Source: Hymenobacter negativus (GTDB lineage Bacteria; Bacteroidota; Bacteroidia; Cytophagales; Hymenobacteraceae). Taken from it: a DNA stretch of 64,000 nucleotides. How positions within the stretch are numbered: position 1 is the stretch's first letter; each line of letters opens with the position of its first letter. Below are positions 23,654-34,600 of the stretch, piece after piece. The position numbers were made by a program, and so were the translations under genes. The stretch lies in the NCBI RefSeq assembly GCF_017571495.1, contig NZ_JAGETZ010000017.1, positions 62,001 to 126,000 on the forward strand. Direction: 5' to 3'. The notes under the pieces were generated by a model. That model did no database searches and was not told the origin of the DNA. It saw nothing but the letters and a program-made list of their open reading frames with translations.

Positions 23654-23991
23654 GAGCGGAGGTAAATAGAACTTTTGATGGAAGCTATTAAAGTTGGCCC
23701 GTCTGGCAGTAAGCCAGGCGGGCCGCTTGGCTTTGGAGGAGTTTGCGGGAAAAGGCGGAGGTATGACTCAGCTGGTAAAACTGGCCGCTTGCATATAGGC
23801 CAGTCTATTATCGAGCAAAATCGCGTTTTCAACCAGAATAGAGTGAGAACGGGCTTGGTGATGTTGCAGAAGGGTAAGGATACGATAAATTGCTGACTGC
23901 CCTCTTTGATTTAGATAAGCGGTTGGCAGTTGGTCAATTATCACAGCACTCACTTCTTTCATTCTGGTTACCTTTTTTTGCCGCCTTTTTT
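23654..23991. other. Intergenic region between the sigma unit and the beta-helix protein
   Basis: 338 bases. Holds a hairpin at 23696-23724 (GGCCCGTCTGGC / GCCAGGCGGGCC) without a T-run, probably the end of the sigma transcript. AT-richer sequence up to the ATG at 23992 presumably carries the promoter of the next gene. No other gene is seen. Confidence 0.5.
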
Positions 23992-26900
23992 ATGATTAAA
24001 CCATTACTTGCTGAATTGCAGGCGTTGCGGCCCACCACTGTGAGGCTAATCCGGCTCCTGATTGTAATGCTGCTGAGCCAGGCGGGCGACGCTTGGGCAC
24101 AGCTATCGGGTACTAAAACCATTCCAGGCGATTATGCTACCCTGACCGCCGCCGTAAATGCCGTCAACGCGCAGGGTATTGCCGGCTCGGTGGTGCTGGA
24201 ACTGCAGAGCAATTACTCAAGCGCCGGCGAAACATTTCCCATCAACTACACGCTGGTGCCGGCCGGCGCCAGCACCGTTACCATCCGTCCCGCAGCCGGC
24301 GCCAATGGCCGAAGCCTCGCAAGCTCTACCAACAGCGGCGCGATGATAGGAATTGTTGGGGGCAAAAACCTAGTGATTGATGGTCGGCCGGGCGGGTCTG
24401 GCATGCCTGTGACGGGTGCCACAGACCCGGTGAACGACCTCACCATTGCTAATAACAACACCGGACTCAGTTCCTGCGCGGTGGCCTTCACCAACGACGC
24501 CACCTTCAACACGGTGCAGCACTGCCAGCTACGGGCGGCGCCGGTGGGCGCGGCTGGGGGCGGAGTAGTTGTGTTTGGTTCGACTACTCCCAATGTGCTG
24601 GGAAATAGCAATAATACCGTGCAGTACAATGACCTGCGTGAGTCATCGGGAGGAACGCCCACGGTGGGGATTTATAGTGGAACTGCTAAAAACGCGGCTA
24701 ACACCGTGGCCAACAACAATATTTACAACTTTTTTCGAAACTCGGCCAGTGACTGCTACGGCATCTACTTACTCAGCGCCGGCAACGGGTGGGTGATTTC
24801 GGGCAACAGCCTGTACCAAACCGCCAGCCGCACCGGCCCGGGCAATGCCAACATGTACGGCATGAGCGTGGCGTCGGGCAACAACCACGTTATTTCCGGC
24901 AACTTTATTGGTGGCCAGGCTGCTGGCTGCGGCACAGCCGGTGCACCTTTGCTCGTCAATGGCACTGTGTCATCGTACAAGTTTGTAGGAATGCTGCTGG
25001 GTGCTTCATCCACCACGGGCTACAGCGTGCAGGGCAATACCGTGGCTAATATTGACTGGCTGAGCAATTCGGCAGGCACGACCAGCACCGGCGGGCTGTT
25101 TTCAGCGATTTACGTAGCCGGAGGTAGTGTCGACCTGGGCGGCACCGCGGCAGGGGGCATCGGCAACAACATCGGGACTCCAACGCTGCCAATCATCGTA
25201 AGGCCGACAACCAATAGTGGGGGGTTCGTGAGCGGCATCAGCACGAATGGCAGCAATGTGACAACGGTGAACCTCTACCGGAACACCGTCCAGAACATTA
25301 CCGCCATTGGCTCGACCACTTCGGTGGGGGCCTTGGTGCGGGGCATCTTTATTCAGAATACGTCGGGAGCCGTGGCCACCGTGTCGGGCAATCGAATTGT
25401 GAACTTGGCCAGCACGGTCGCGACCAACACGGCGGCCATCTGCTACGGCCTCGACTGCCAGGCCCCCAGTTCGGTCATCACCAATAACCTCATCGGCGAC
25501 CTGCGAGCCCCAGCCGCTAACAGCAACACCAACGCGGTGATTGGCATTACGCTTTCGACGACCAGCACCGCCAACGTGTACTACAATACGGTGAGCCTCA
25601 ATGCCAGCAGCACGGGCACAACCTTTGGCAACTCGGCGCTGTCGGCCTCAACGGCCGTGGTGCTGGACCTGCGCAACAACTTGCTGGCCAATAATTCGAC
25701 GCCGGGCAGCACGGGCCTGGCGGTGGCCCTGCGGCGTAGCGGCGCGGCCACGACGGCTACCTACCTTGAAACCTCAAACAACAACCTGCTCTACGCCGGT
25801 ACGGCTGCGGCCAACCGGCTGCTGTATTCGGATGGTACTGCCGCGGTGCAGACCATAGGCGCACTGAAAAACCTGCTGACAACGGCGGCCGGACGCGACC
25901 TGTACTCGGTGACGGACCAGCCCGTTTTCCAGTATACGACCGTGACTGATGCTGCATCGCAAGCCGGTTTTCTGCATTTGGCCACTGGTACGCCCACTCA
26001 GGCTGAGAGCGGGGCCCAGCCCCTGGCAAGCCTGACGACGGACGTGGACGGCGACGTGCGGGCCGGCGACTTCTCCGATATTGGGGCCGACGAGGGGACC
26101 TTTGCGGCCAACGATAAAACCCAGCCCTACATCCGGTTTACGGCCCTGGGCAACGGCCCGGTGACCACTTCGCGGGCCCTGGCCAACGTGGTGGTAGCCG
26201 ACCCCAGCGGCGTGGGCCTCGACAACAGTGGCCCGGCCACCGCCGGACCCTACATATACTACCGGAAAGGCACTACCGGAACCTTCACCCAAGTCGCTTA
26301 CACCAGCGTGAGCGGAACGGGCAATACACGCAGCTTCGGCTTCACAATCGACTACTCGGTGCTGGGCGGCGTGGTAGCAGGCGACGTTATTCAGTATTAC
26401 GTGGCGGCGCAGGATGCGCTGGCTACGCCCAACGGCGGCACATTTGCCCCCAACGTGGGCAACATTCTGACCAATGCTAACCCGCCCGGTACCACCAGCA
26501 GCGCCACCTATACTGCCTTGCCCAACCAGTACACCGTATTGCCCACCATCCCAGGCACGGTGTACGTGGGGGTGGACCCCGGCATTCCGGGGGCCACGTT
26601 CTATGCGTCCATTACAAAAACGGGTGGCTTGTTTTCAGCGCTGAATGCGGGCTTCCTCAACCAGAACGTGACGGCCATTGTGAACGCCAACCTTAGCGGC
26701 GAAGACGGCAGCAATGCGCTCGGCGCTTTCAACACCGATGGCAACGGCACCACCAATACCAGCTACACGCTCACCATCCAATCTGACGGCCCGGCCCGCA
26801 CGGTGATAGGCACCGGCGTGGCCACCACCAACGTGGGCGGGCTCATCCGCTTCAACGGGGCGCTGAATGTGACCGTGAACGGGGGCACCGGCCCGGCCCG

Positions 26901-29900
26901 CAACCTGCTTTTTCGCACCACGACGACAACGGCCGTACCGGTTTTTAGCTTCTACAACGATGCCCGCTTCAACACGCTCAACAACCTTACCCTGGAGAGC
27001 AACAACGTGGCTGGCTCCTTCGGGGTCAACCCTGGTACGGTGGCCTTCTATTCGGGAGCATCGGGTACGGGTGGCAACCGCAACAACCTGATTGACAACT
27101 GCGACATTCGCAACCGCAGCGATATCGCAACGGCCACTGGCACGAATCCCGCCGTAGCCATATACTCGGGCTCCAGCACGGGCAGCAACAGCAACAACTC
27201 CCTGCGCAACAGCAACGTGTTCGACTTCCAAGCCTCTGGGCTGTACCTGGCCTCGACGGGTGGCGGCGACAACTGGACTGTGGGGGGCAGCAGCGCCGGC
27301 AACAACTTTTACCTGACCACGGCCAGCACCAACAACGTGAGCCCGGTGAATATCAACGGCGGCTCGGGACTGGCCATCAGCTACAATAACTTGTACACGA
27401 CCGGCAACCTATCGGGTGGCTACACGGGCATTAGCATCTCTACCAGCGGCAACGGTGTAGTAGTAGCCAACAACACCATTGGAGGCTCGCAGGCCGGGGC
27501 CGGTGGCAACCCGCTTACAGCCACTGGTACGGCATTATTCGCCCCCATTTCCGTGTTGGTGGGCACCGGCACCGTAGCTGCGCCTTACACGCTGGTGCAG
27601 GACAATATTATCAAAAATGTGGCCCAGATCAATACGGGCAATAGCTCGGTATACGGCATCTATGTGCTGGGCGGGGCCACAAATGTGAGTAACAACACCA
27701 TTGGTGATGCCAGCCCAACCAGCCCGGCGGTGGGATTCAATTCTGCTTCGACCACGGTGGGCATCTATCTGGGCTCTTCGGCGGCCCCTTCGCTGGTGAC
27801 GGGCAACACCGTTGCCGGCTTCCGGCTGCTCGGCGTCACGGCATCCAACAGCTTTCTCTCGGGCATCAGCACCCAGAGTGGCGGCCATGCCATCGATGGC
27901 AACACCGTGAGCACCCTGAGCATCAGTAGCGGAACGGGTGCTTCGCCCACCGTGCAAGGCATCGTGCTGAGCGGCACACCGGCCGGTGTGGTGCAGAATA
28001 ACACCGTGAAGGGCTTGCAGCTGGCCAGCGGAACGGGCACCAATGGTACGCTACTCGGTATCACGACCAGCCTGGCCGCCCACCAGATTCTAAACAATGT
28101 TGTGGGCGGCACGGCCAGCGCCGACGGGCTGCTCAACGCCTCGGCCAACAACAGCGGAACTGTGCTCACGGCCGCTATTCAGGGCTCGGGTGCCACGGCG
28201 CTGGTGGCGGGCAACGTCATCACCAACGTGGGCAACACCAGCTCGGCAAATACCAGTAGTACCAACGTAAACGTGGTGTACGGCGTGTCGGCGGTGAATA
28301 CGACGGGCCTGCTGGCCCGCAACAACCGCATCAGCAACGTGTATAGCACCAGCACGGCGAACTCCTTCGGTGGGGTGTTGGAGGGGGTACATGGCATGGT
28401 TCTGCGGGGCACGGCTACTAATACCACCTTCTTGAACAACCAGATTGCATTGGTGGGTAGCGGAACGGCCGGCATTGCGGTAACGGGCCTCTCGAACGCG
28501 GTTAATAGCGCCGCGGGCATCGGCAATGCCTTCTATTACAACTCGGTGTATCTCAGCGGGACCACGGGTGCAGGCGTTAAAACCTTCGCCCTGCGGCACC
28601 AGACTACCGTGGCGACGGCGGGCCTGCTGCGGGTGCGCAACAACGTGCTCGTAAATGCGCGCACGGGCGGCACCGGCAACTTTGCCATTGGCGTAGCCTC
28701 CTCACTGGCTACAGCGGCCGCAACGGCCACGGTGGGCACCACCAGCGCGGCCTCAGTCGATACGGACTACAACGACCTTTTTGTTGTGGATAATGCGACT
28801 CGGGTGGGCGAAAACGGCACCGCTGCTTTCGCCTTCGGCACCGTGACGCCTGCAGCCGGGTGGCGTGGCCAGACCGGTAACCCGGACGCCAATTCCAGAA
28901 ACGTGAACGTGAAGTTTATCAACGCAGCCACTGGCAACCTCAACCTTGATGCCACTACCAACTGTGCACTCGACGGTGCAGGGGTAGCCCTGAGTGGCAT
29001 CGACGGCGAGTACGACAATGCTACCACCAGCCGCCAGACCACGCCCGACCTGGGCTCCGACGAGTTTAGCAGCGTGCCGCAAGCCGCCGCGCTGGCCAGT
29101 AGCACCGCGCAGGTGGTGTGCCCCGGCAGTAGCGGCACTCTCACGCTGAGCCTGGCCGGCAACGGTGGGCCTTTCACGGTGGTGTACACCGATGGCACCA
29201 CGCCGACCATGGTGAACAATGCCACCAGCGGCCAAACCATTGCTGTGCCGCTGGTGGGCATCAGCACCACCTACACCCTAGTGAGTGCCACCGACGCCTA
29301 TGGCTGCGCCCTAAACCTGACGCCCGGCAGCAGCTCGCTCACCCTGAACGAGGCCACTACCACCACATGGGCCGGCACCGCCTCGGCCGACTGGTTTGCG
29401 GCGGCCAACTGGACCAATTGTGTGCCCACCAGCACCATGGATGCCCTGGTTCCGGCGGGCCTGACCACCTACCCGGCCCTGACTACCACGGCCACCGCTG
29501 CCGTGCGCACCCTCACCATTGCCAGCGGGGCCAGCCTCACCCAAAGCGCCGGCACACTGAATGTATACGGTAACCTGAGCAATAGCGGTACCACTACCCT
29601 GACCGGTGGCACGGTGGCCCTGCTGGGCAGCTCGCCGTTGTTGACGGGCCTGAACGCGTTCTACGGCCTCAATGTGAACCTGGCCAGCGGTGTGGTATTG
29701 CTGAACAACCCGGCCAGCGTCAGCAGCACTCTGACCATGACCCAGGGCCTGCTCAATACCAATGGCTATGCCCTGACGCTGCCCAGCGGCGCCACCCTGG
29801 TAGAAACCGATGCCAGCTACGTGCTGGGCACCGTGAGCGTGCCCGACCGCAGCCTGACGGCTGGCAGTGCCGAGAGCTTCAGCGGCATTGGCCTGGTGCT

Positions 29901-30813
29901 GACGCCTGCTGTGGGCTCGGTTAGCCCCGGCCTGACGCCGGTGGTGCGTACCACCGGCACCGCCCTCACCGGCGCGGGTACCAGCGTCAGCATCAAGCGG
30001 TACTTCGACATTCAGCCCGCCGTGAATACCGGTTTGAACGTGACGATGGACCTGACCTTCCTCAACCACGAGCTGAACGGAATTCCGAGTGCCGGCCTGG
30101 CCCTGTTTAAGTCGGTGACGACCACAGCGGGGCCCTGGGCTAATCAGTCGCCCATCAGCGTGGCCGGCAATACGGTGACGAAAGCCGGCATCGCCGATTT
30201 CTCCCTTTGGACCCTCGGCAACAGCGCCAACCCGCTGCCCGTGGAGCTGACAGCCTTTACTGCTAGCCGCACCAGCACCGATGCCGCTCTGGCCTGGACC
30301 ACTGCCAGTGAAAAAAACAGCCGGGGCTTTGAGGTGCAGGTGAGTACGGACGGCCGCAGCTACCGCGTGCTTGGTTTTGTGGCCAGCCCCACAGGCGCCA
30401 GCACCGCCGTGCGCGAGTATAGCTACCGCGACCGCGAAGCCGGCAAAGCTGGCCTGCGCTACTACCGCCTGCACCAACTCGACCTGGATGGTACGGCTAC
30501 CTTTTCGCCCATCCGCACACTCCGCTTTGAGGGCGAGGCAACAGTGCTTAGCCTAAGCGCCGCGCCGAATCCCTTCCGCGAGCGCCTCACGCTGGCCATT
30601 ATGCGGCCCGCCGGACTGGTTGGTACGGCTGCCCAGTTGCGCCTGACCGATGCGGCCGGCCGCACCCTAAGCCTGCAGCATCTGGAAGCCCTGCCTGCCG
30701 GGCCTAGCGAAGCGACCCTGCCCGAAGCAGCCAAGCTGAGCAGTGGCGTGTATTTTGTGGAGCTGGCCGTGCCCGGTCAGCCCAGCCAGCACCTGAAAGT
30801 AGTGAAGGAATAG
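23992..30813 (+). CDS. Giant T9SS-secreted beta-helix protein
   Basis: Predicted secreted or surface-anchored protein of 2273 residues. I start at the ATG at 23992 (MIKPLLAELQ), which places a hydrophobic export segment (about 18-36, ending DAWAQ) correctly. The frame also runs 34 codons further upstream. Two long right-handed parallel beta-helix regions follow (about 40-700 and 860-1670), each full of NNTV, SGN and VSGN turns. Between them is a DVDGDVRAGDFSDIGADEG segment. Later come an Ig-like part (CPGSSGTLTLSL), an AG-TWAGTASADW repeat-type module shared with the 46-kb protein, and a NPLPVELTAFTA domain. The T9SS type A sorting domain is at the end (SAAPNPFRERLTL to HLKVVKE). A terminator follows. 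Confidence 0.9.
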   Translation: MIKPLLAELQALRPTTVRLIRLLIVMLLSQAGDAWAQLSGTKTIPGDYATLTAAVNAVNAQGIAGSVVLELQSNYSSAGETFPINYTLVPAGASTVTIRPAAGANGRSLASSTNSGAMIGIVGGKNLVIDGRPGGSGMPVTGATDPVNDLTIANNNTGLSSCAVAFTNDATFNTVQHCQLRAAPVGAAGGGVVVFGSTTPNVLGNSNNTVQYNDLRESSGGTPTVGIYSGTAKNAANTVANNNIYNFFRNSASDCYGIYLLSAGNGWVISGNSLYQTASRTGPGNANMYGMSVASGNNHVISGNFIGGQAAGCGTAGAPLLVNGTVSSYKFVGMLLGASSTTGYSVQGNTVANIDWLSNSAGTTSTGGLFSAIYVAGGSVDLGGTAAGGIGNNIGTPTLPIIVRPTTNSGGFVSGISTNGSNVTTVNLYRNTVQNITAIGSTTSVGALVRGIFIQNTSGAVATVSGNRIVNLASTVATNTAAICYGLDCQAPSSVITNNLIGDLRAPAANSNTNAVIGITLSTTSTANVYYNTVSLNASSTGTTFGNSALSASTAVVLDLRNNLLANNSTPGSTGLAVALRRSGAATTATYLETSNNNLLYAGTAAANRLLYSDGTAAVQTIGALKNLLTTAAGRDLYSVTDQPVFQYTTVTDAASQAGFLHLATGTPTQAESGAQPLASLTTDVDGDVRAGDFSDIGADEGTFAANDKTQPYIRFTALGNGPVTTSRALANVVVADPSGVGLDNSGPATAGPYIYYRKGTTGTFTQVAYTSVSGTGNTRSFGFTIDYSVLGGVVAGDVIQYYVAAQDALATPNGGTFAPNVGNILTNANPPGTTSSATYTALPNQYTVLPTIPGTVYVGVDPGIPGATFYASITKTGGLFSALNAGFLNQNVTAIVNANLSGEDGSNALGAFNTDGNGTTNTSYTLTIQSDGPARTVIGTGVATTNVGGLIRFNGALNVTVNGGTGPARNLLFRTTTTTAVPVFSFYNDARFNTLNNLTLESNNVAGSFGVNPGTVAFYSGASGTGGNRNNLIDNCDIRNRSDIATATGTNPAVAIYSGSSTGSNSNNSLRNSNVFDFQASGLYLASTGGGDNWTVGGSSAGNNFYLTTASTNNVSPVNINGGSGLAISYNNLYTTGNLSGGYTGISISTSGNGVVVANNTIGGSQAGAGGNPLTATGTALFAPISVLVGTGTVAAPYTLVQDNIIKNVAQINTGNSSVYGIYVLGGATNVSNNTIGDASPTSPAVGFNSASTTVGIYLGSSAAPSLVTGNTVAGFRLLGVTASNSFLSGISTQSGGHAIDGNTVSTLSISSGTGASPTVQGIVLSGTPAGVVQNNTVKGLQLASGTGTNGTLLGITTSLAAHQILNNVVGGTASADGLLNASANNSGTVLTAAIQGSGATALVAGNVITNVGNTSSANTSSTNVNVVYGVSAVNTTGLLARNNRISNVYSTSTANSFGGVLEGVHGMVLRGTATNTTFLNNQIALVGSGTAGIAVTGLSNAVNSAAGIGNAFYYNSVYLSGTTGAGVKTFALRHQTTVATAGLLRVRNNVLVNARTGGTGNFAIGVASSLATAAATATVGTTSAASVDTDYNDLFVVDNATRVGENGTAAFAFGTVTPAAGWRGQTGNPDANSRNVNVKFINAATGNLNLDATTNCALDGAGVALSGIDGEYDNATTSRQTTPDLGSDEFSSVPQAAALASSTAQVVCPGSSGTLTLSLAGNGGPFTVVYTDGTTPTMVNNATSGQTIAVPLVGISTTYTLVSATDAYGCALNLTPGSSSLTLNEATTTTWAGTASADWFAAANWTNCVPTSTMDALVPAGLTTYPALTTTATAAVRTLTIASGASLTQSAGTLNVYGNLSNSGTTTLTGGTVALLGSSPLLTGLNAFYGLNVNLASGVVLLNNPASVSSTLTMTQGLLNTNGYALTLPSGATLVETDASYVLGTVSVPDRSLTAGSAESFSGIGLVLTPAVGSVSPGLTPVVRTTGTALTGAGTSVSIKRYFDIQPAVNTGLNVTMDLTFLNHELNGIPSAGLALFKSVTTTAGPWANQSPISVAGNTVTKAGIADFSLWTLGNSANPLPVELTAFTASRTSTDAALAWTTASEKNSRGFEVQVSTDGRSYRVLGFVASPTGASTAVREYSYRDREAGKAGLRYYRLHQLDLDGTATFSPIRTLRFEGEATVLSLSAAPNPFRERLTLAIMRPAGLVGTAAQLRLTDAAGRTLSLQHLEALPAGPSEATLPEAAKLSSGVYFVELAVPGQPSQHLKVVKE

Positions 30814-30835
30814 CGCTGCTGCTTCGGTCTGTTCA

Positions 30836-30871
30836 AAGCCTCCCGGTGTTTTTCGGGAGGTTTTGTTTTTT
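30836..30871 (+). terminator. Rho-independent terminator after the beta-helix protein
   Basis: CCTCCCG and CGGGAGG form a stem around a T-rich loop, followed by TTTTGTTTTTT. It starts 23 bases after the stop. Confidence 0.85.
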
Positions 30872-30964
30872 GTCCTGTTTCTATTCAAGTGCTGTTGGTA
30901 GCTGCGCCTCATGTTGAGCACCGCCGAAGCATGACGATATTTTCGGTATGACGTTCTTTGGGGG

Positions 30965-31513
30965 ATGTTACTTCGACTCGCATTCCTTCTGCTGGCTGGC
31001 CCTGTGCTGGCCCAAACCCCGCCCGCCGTGCCTGCTGCCCAGCATTCCGCCCTCAAAACCTACGCCCTACGCCTAAAGCCCGGCGATGACTTGCGCCAGC
31101 AGCTCGCGGCCTTTGTGCAGGCCAACCACATTGTGGCGGGCACCATGATTACCTGCGTGGGCAGCCTCACGGTGACCACGTTGCGGCTAGCCAACCAGGA
31201 GGGGCCCTCGGTGTACAAAGGGCATTTCGAAATCGTGTCGTTGGTGGGTACGCTTTCCACCAATGGCTCGCACCTGCACCTGGCGGTGTCGGATAGCACC
31301 GGGCGCACCATCGGCGGGCATTTGCTGGATGGCTGCCGGGTGTACACCACCGCCGAAATCGTGCTGGGCGAGCTGCCGCAGCTGGAATTTCGGCGTGAGA
31401 AAGACGACACCTTTGGCTACCAGGAGCTGGTGGTGAGGCCCGCCATCGGGCCACCCGCGAGCCCAGCGGTTGTGCCCTCAAAAAAGCAGAAGCAGGCACC
31501 AGAAAAAAGATGA
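30965..31513 (+). CDS. Exported PPC/DUF296 domain protein
   Basis: A 182-residue protein. Residues 1-17 form a clear signal peptide (LLRLAFLLLAGPVLAQ). A PPC/DUF296 domain follows (about 30-155), with LRLKPGDDL, IVAGTMITCVGSLT and a metal-site-like GSHLHLAVSD motif, then the GGHLLDGCRVYTTAEIVL strand pair. PPC domains are best known in plant AT-hook DNA-binding proteins, but bacterial stand-alone members are mostly of unknown function. The signal peptide means this one works outside the cytoplasm, so a DNA-binding role is unlikely. The tail is short and basic (KKQKQAPEKR). No operon partner is evident. Confidence 0.85.
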   Translation: MLLRLAFLLLAGPVLAQTPPAVPAAQHSALKTYALRLKPGDDLRQQLAAFVQANHIVAGTMITCVGSLTVTTLRLANQEGPSVYKGHFEIVSLVGTLSTNGSHLHLAVSDSTGRTIGGHLLDGCRVYTTAEIVLGELPQLEFRREKDDTFGYQELVVRPAIGPPASPAVVPSKKQKQAPEKR

Positions 31514-31625
31514 GCGAACAGTGAAGGCATAGGCAGGTATATGCTTATTATTGTGGCAATGCAGACGATGCTGCCACGGCCGGAAGCCGGGAAATTGTCT
31601 GCTCTGCGTCCTTCATCTTCACTTT

Positions 31626-34600
31626 ATGTCGACTGTAATTCGCGGTGCCGCGCTGGCGCTGCTGCTGGCTGCCCCACGCCTGGGAGCGAGCCAGCAAACC
31701 CCCGTGACCTGGCCAAAACCCGGCCAGCTGGTGAAAGAAGGAGTGGAGCTCCACGATAAGGAAGACTACGCCGGGGCCGTTGCCAAATACCAAGCCGTGA
31801 CGCCCGGCGATTCGTCCTATGCCACGGCCCAGAGCGAGCTGGCACTCTCCCTGCACACCTCCGGCAAAAACGAGGAAGCTGTGGCCGCTGCCCGCCGCGC
31901 CATTGCCCTCAACCCGTTTGAGCCCCAGACCTACAACACCCTGGCCTATTCCCAGCAGCAGCTCAAGCAGGTAGAAGCCGCGCAAGCCACTTACCAGCAG
32001 GCGCTGCACTTGTTTCCCTACAGCCAGAACCTGCACTACAACCAGGGGGTGATGCTGCTGGAAACCGGCCAGCATGCCGCAGCACTGGCCAGCCTGGAGC
32101 ACGCACTGGAGCTGAACCCTATGCACCCCAACTCACACCGCTTGCTGGGCTTGCTGGCGGCCCAGCAGGGGCAAACCGCTCACGCCCTCATGAGCTGGCT
32201 GCTATACCTGGCCTTGGCCGATGCTGGCACCAACAGCCACAACATGCTGGTGCAGGCCGAGCGCCTGTCGCAGGGCGTGCCGGTGGTGGAAGACAAGGAA
32301 AAAGAGAAGCCCTTTGTCACCAATGAGGCCTTTGCCGAGCTCGACCAGCTGCTGGAGAGCAAGGTGGCGCTGCAGAAAAACTACGTTTCGAAGGTAAAAT
32401 TCGACGCGGCCGTGGTGAAGCAGACCCAATTACTAGTCGAGAAATTTCCCACGGAAGGCGCGGCCGATGATTTCTGGGTCCGGGTATACGGACCGGTGGT
32501 AGCGGCACTGCGCAAGGACGATAACCTGACAGCCTTCACCTACCTCGTCCTGCAATCGGCCAACGACACCAAGGCCACGCAATGGGTGAAGTCGAACAAA
32601 AACAAGGTGGAAAGTATGCTCCGGGCCATGCTGCCCCCGCTGCTGGCCCTGCGGGCCCAGCAGCAAGTGGCAGGTGGCAGCGCCGGCCAGCGCCTGGCCG
32701 CCTGGTACAACGACGGCAAACCTGAAGGCCTGGGGCCGGGCAGCACCGAGAACGACAAGTTCAAACACGTAGCCGGCGACTGGATTTCGCTCGATACCCA
32801 AGGCTCCGTTGATGCGACGGGGCGCTATAATGCCGCGGGCCAGCGCGTGGGCCTGTGGAAGGTACTGCGGCCCGATGGCACCATCGAGAAAACCTTCCTC
32901 TACAACGAGCAGGGCGAGCGCGAAGGGCTGGCGCGGGAATTCCACGCCAATGGCCAGCCCTCGTACGACATCCCATATCGCGCGGGCAAGGTGGAGGGCA
33001 CCGTGACCGTATTCAACGAGTGCGGAGCCCGCGTTAGCACCCGCAGCTTTAAGAACGACCAGTTGGATGGGCCCTACGCAACCTACTACGACAACGGCCA
33101 ACTGCAGAAGCGCGCCACCCTGCACAACGACAAGATAGATGGGGTGGAAGAAGGCTTTTACCTGGACGGCACGCCCGAATACACCACTACGCTGGCTAAT
33201 GGTGTGAAACAGGGCGCTTTTGCTACTTACTTCTCGGATAAGACGCTGGAAACCAAAGGCAGTTATGACAAGGGTGAGTACGAAGGCCCCTACATTGCCT
33301 ACTTCTCCAATGGCACCGTGCGTGAGGAAGGCAAATACGCGAAGGGCAAGCGCCTGGGTGTTTGGAAAACTTACTTCCGCAACGGCAAGCTGAGCGTAGA
33401 GAAGAGCTACGACGAGGCCGGCGAACTCCATGGCATCTACCACGACTACGACGAAACCGGCCACCTCTACTCCGATTTGGACTATGCCCACGGCCGCGTA
33501 ACCCGCCTGCGCTACTACGATCACACCGGCAAAACCCTGAGCGACCAGCCCATCAAGAAGGGGCTGACGGCCATACAGTCGCTGGACGAAAACGGCACCA
33601 AGTACGCCTCCGGCAGCTACCTCGAAGGCCAGATGACGGGCGAGTGGAAGTGGTTTTACCGCGACGGCGCGGTGCGCGAAATCAGTCAGTACGCCAAGGG
33701 CGACAAAACCGGTAAGTCGGAGTACTTCCACCACAATGGCCAGTTGGAGCGCCGCGTGCGCTACGATGCCAATGGCGACGAGGACGGCTACTACGAGCAG
33801 TACACCAAAGACGGCCAGCCCGTAACCACAGGCTATTACTTGGCCGGCCAGCGCCACGGCCAGTGGAAAGACTACTACGCCAATGGCCGCGTGAGCGAGG
33901 AGTACGAGTACTTCAAGGGCGAAACTAATGGCCCGGGACGCAGCTTTGAGCCCGGCGGCAAGCTCACCCAGGAGCGCCTCTCGGAGTTTGACAAGTTGCG
34001 CCGCATCACCACCTACGATTCGACCGGCAAGGTGCTGACCGTGGTGGAGCTGAAGCCCGATACCAAGGAATTCAGCTTCCGCTACCCCAGCGGCAAGCCG
34101 CTGTATCAGACGGGCATCACCTGCTACAACAGCTCCGGCCCCTCTACCTGGTACCGGGCCGACGGCAGCATTGAATCGACCTACACGCAGGTGGACGGCC
34201 GCCGCAACGGGCCCTACAAATCCACGTTCCCCAACGGCAAGCCCGACCGCGTAGGCGAATTCCGGGCCGGCCGCAGCCACGGCGAATGGCTGCTGCACTA
34301 CCCCAACGGCCAGCTTCTGCAGAAGGGCAGCTACCGCGACGGCGAAGAAGAAGGCGAGTGGACCAGCTACTTTCCCAACGGCCAAGTGGAGTGGGTGCAG
34401 CACTACGACGCCGGCGAGCTGCACGGCCTCAGCCGCCGCTTCAACCCTGCGGGTGAGCTGCTGGTGGAGAAAACCTTCGAGCACGGCGACTTGGTGAGCT
34501 TCCGGGGCCCCGATGCGCAGGCAGCCTTTCAACCCCTGGCCAACTTGAGCGGCCCGGTAGCTACCACTTTCCCCAACGGCAAGCCCGCCTCCTCCGAAAC

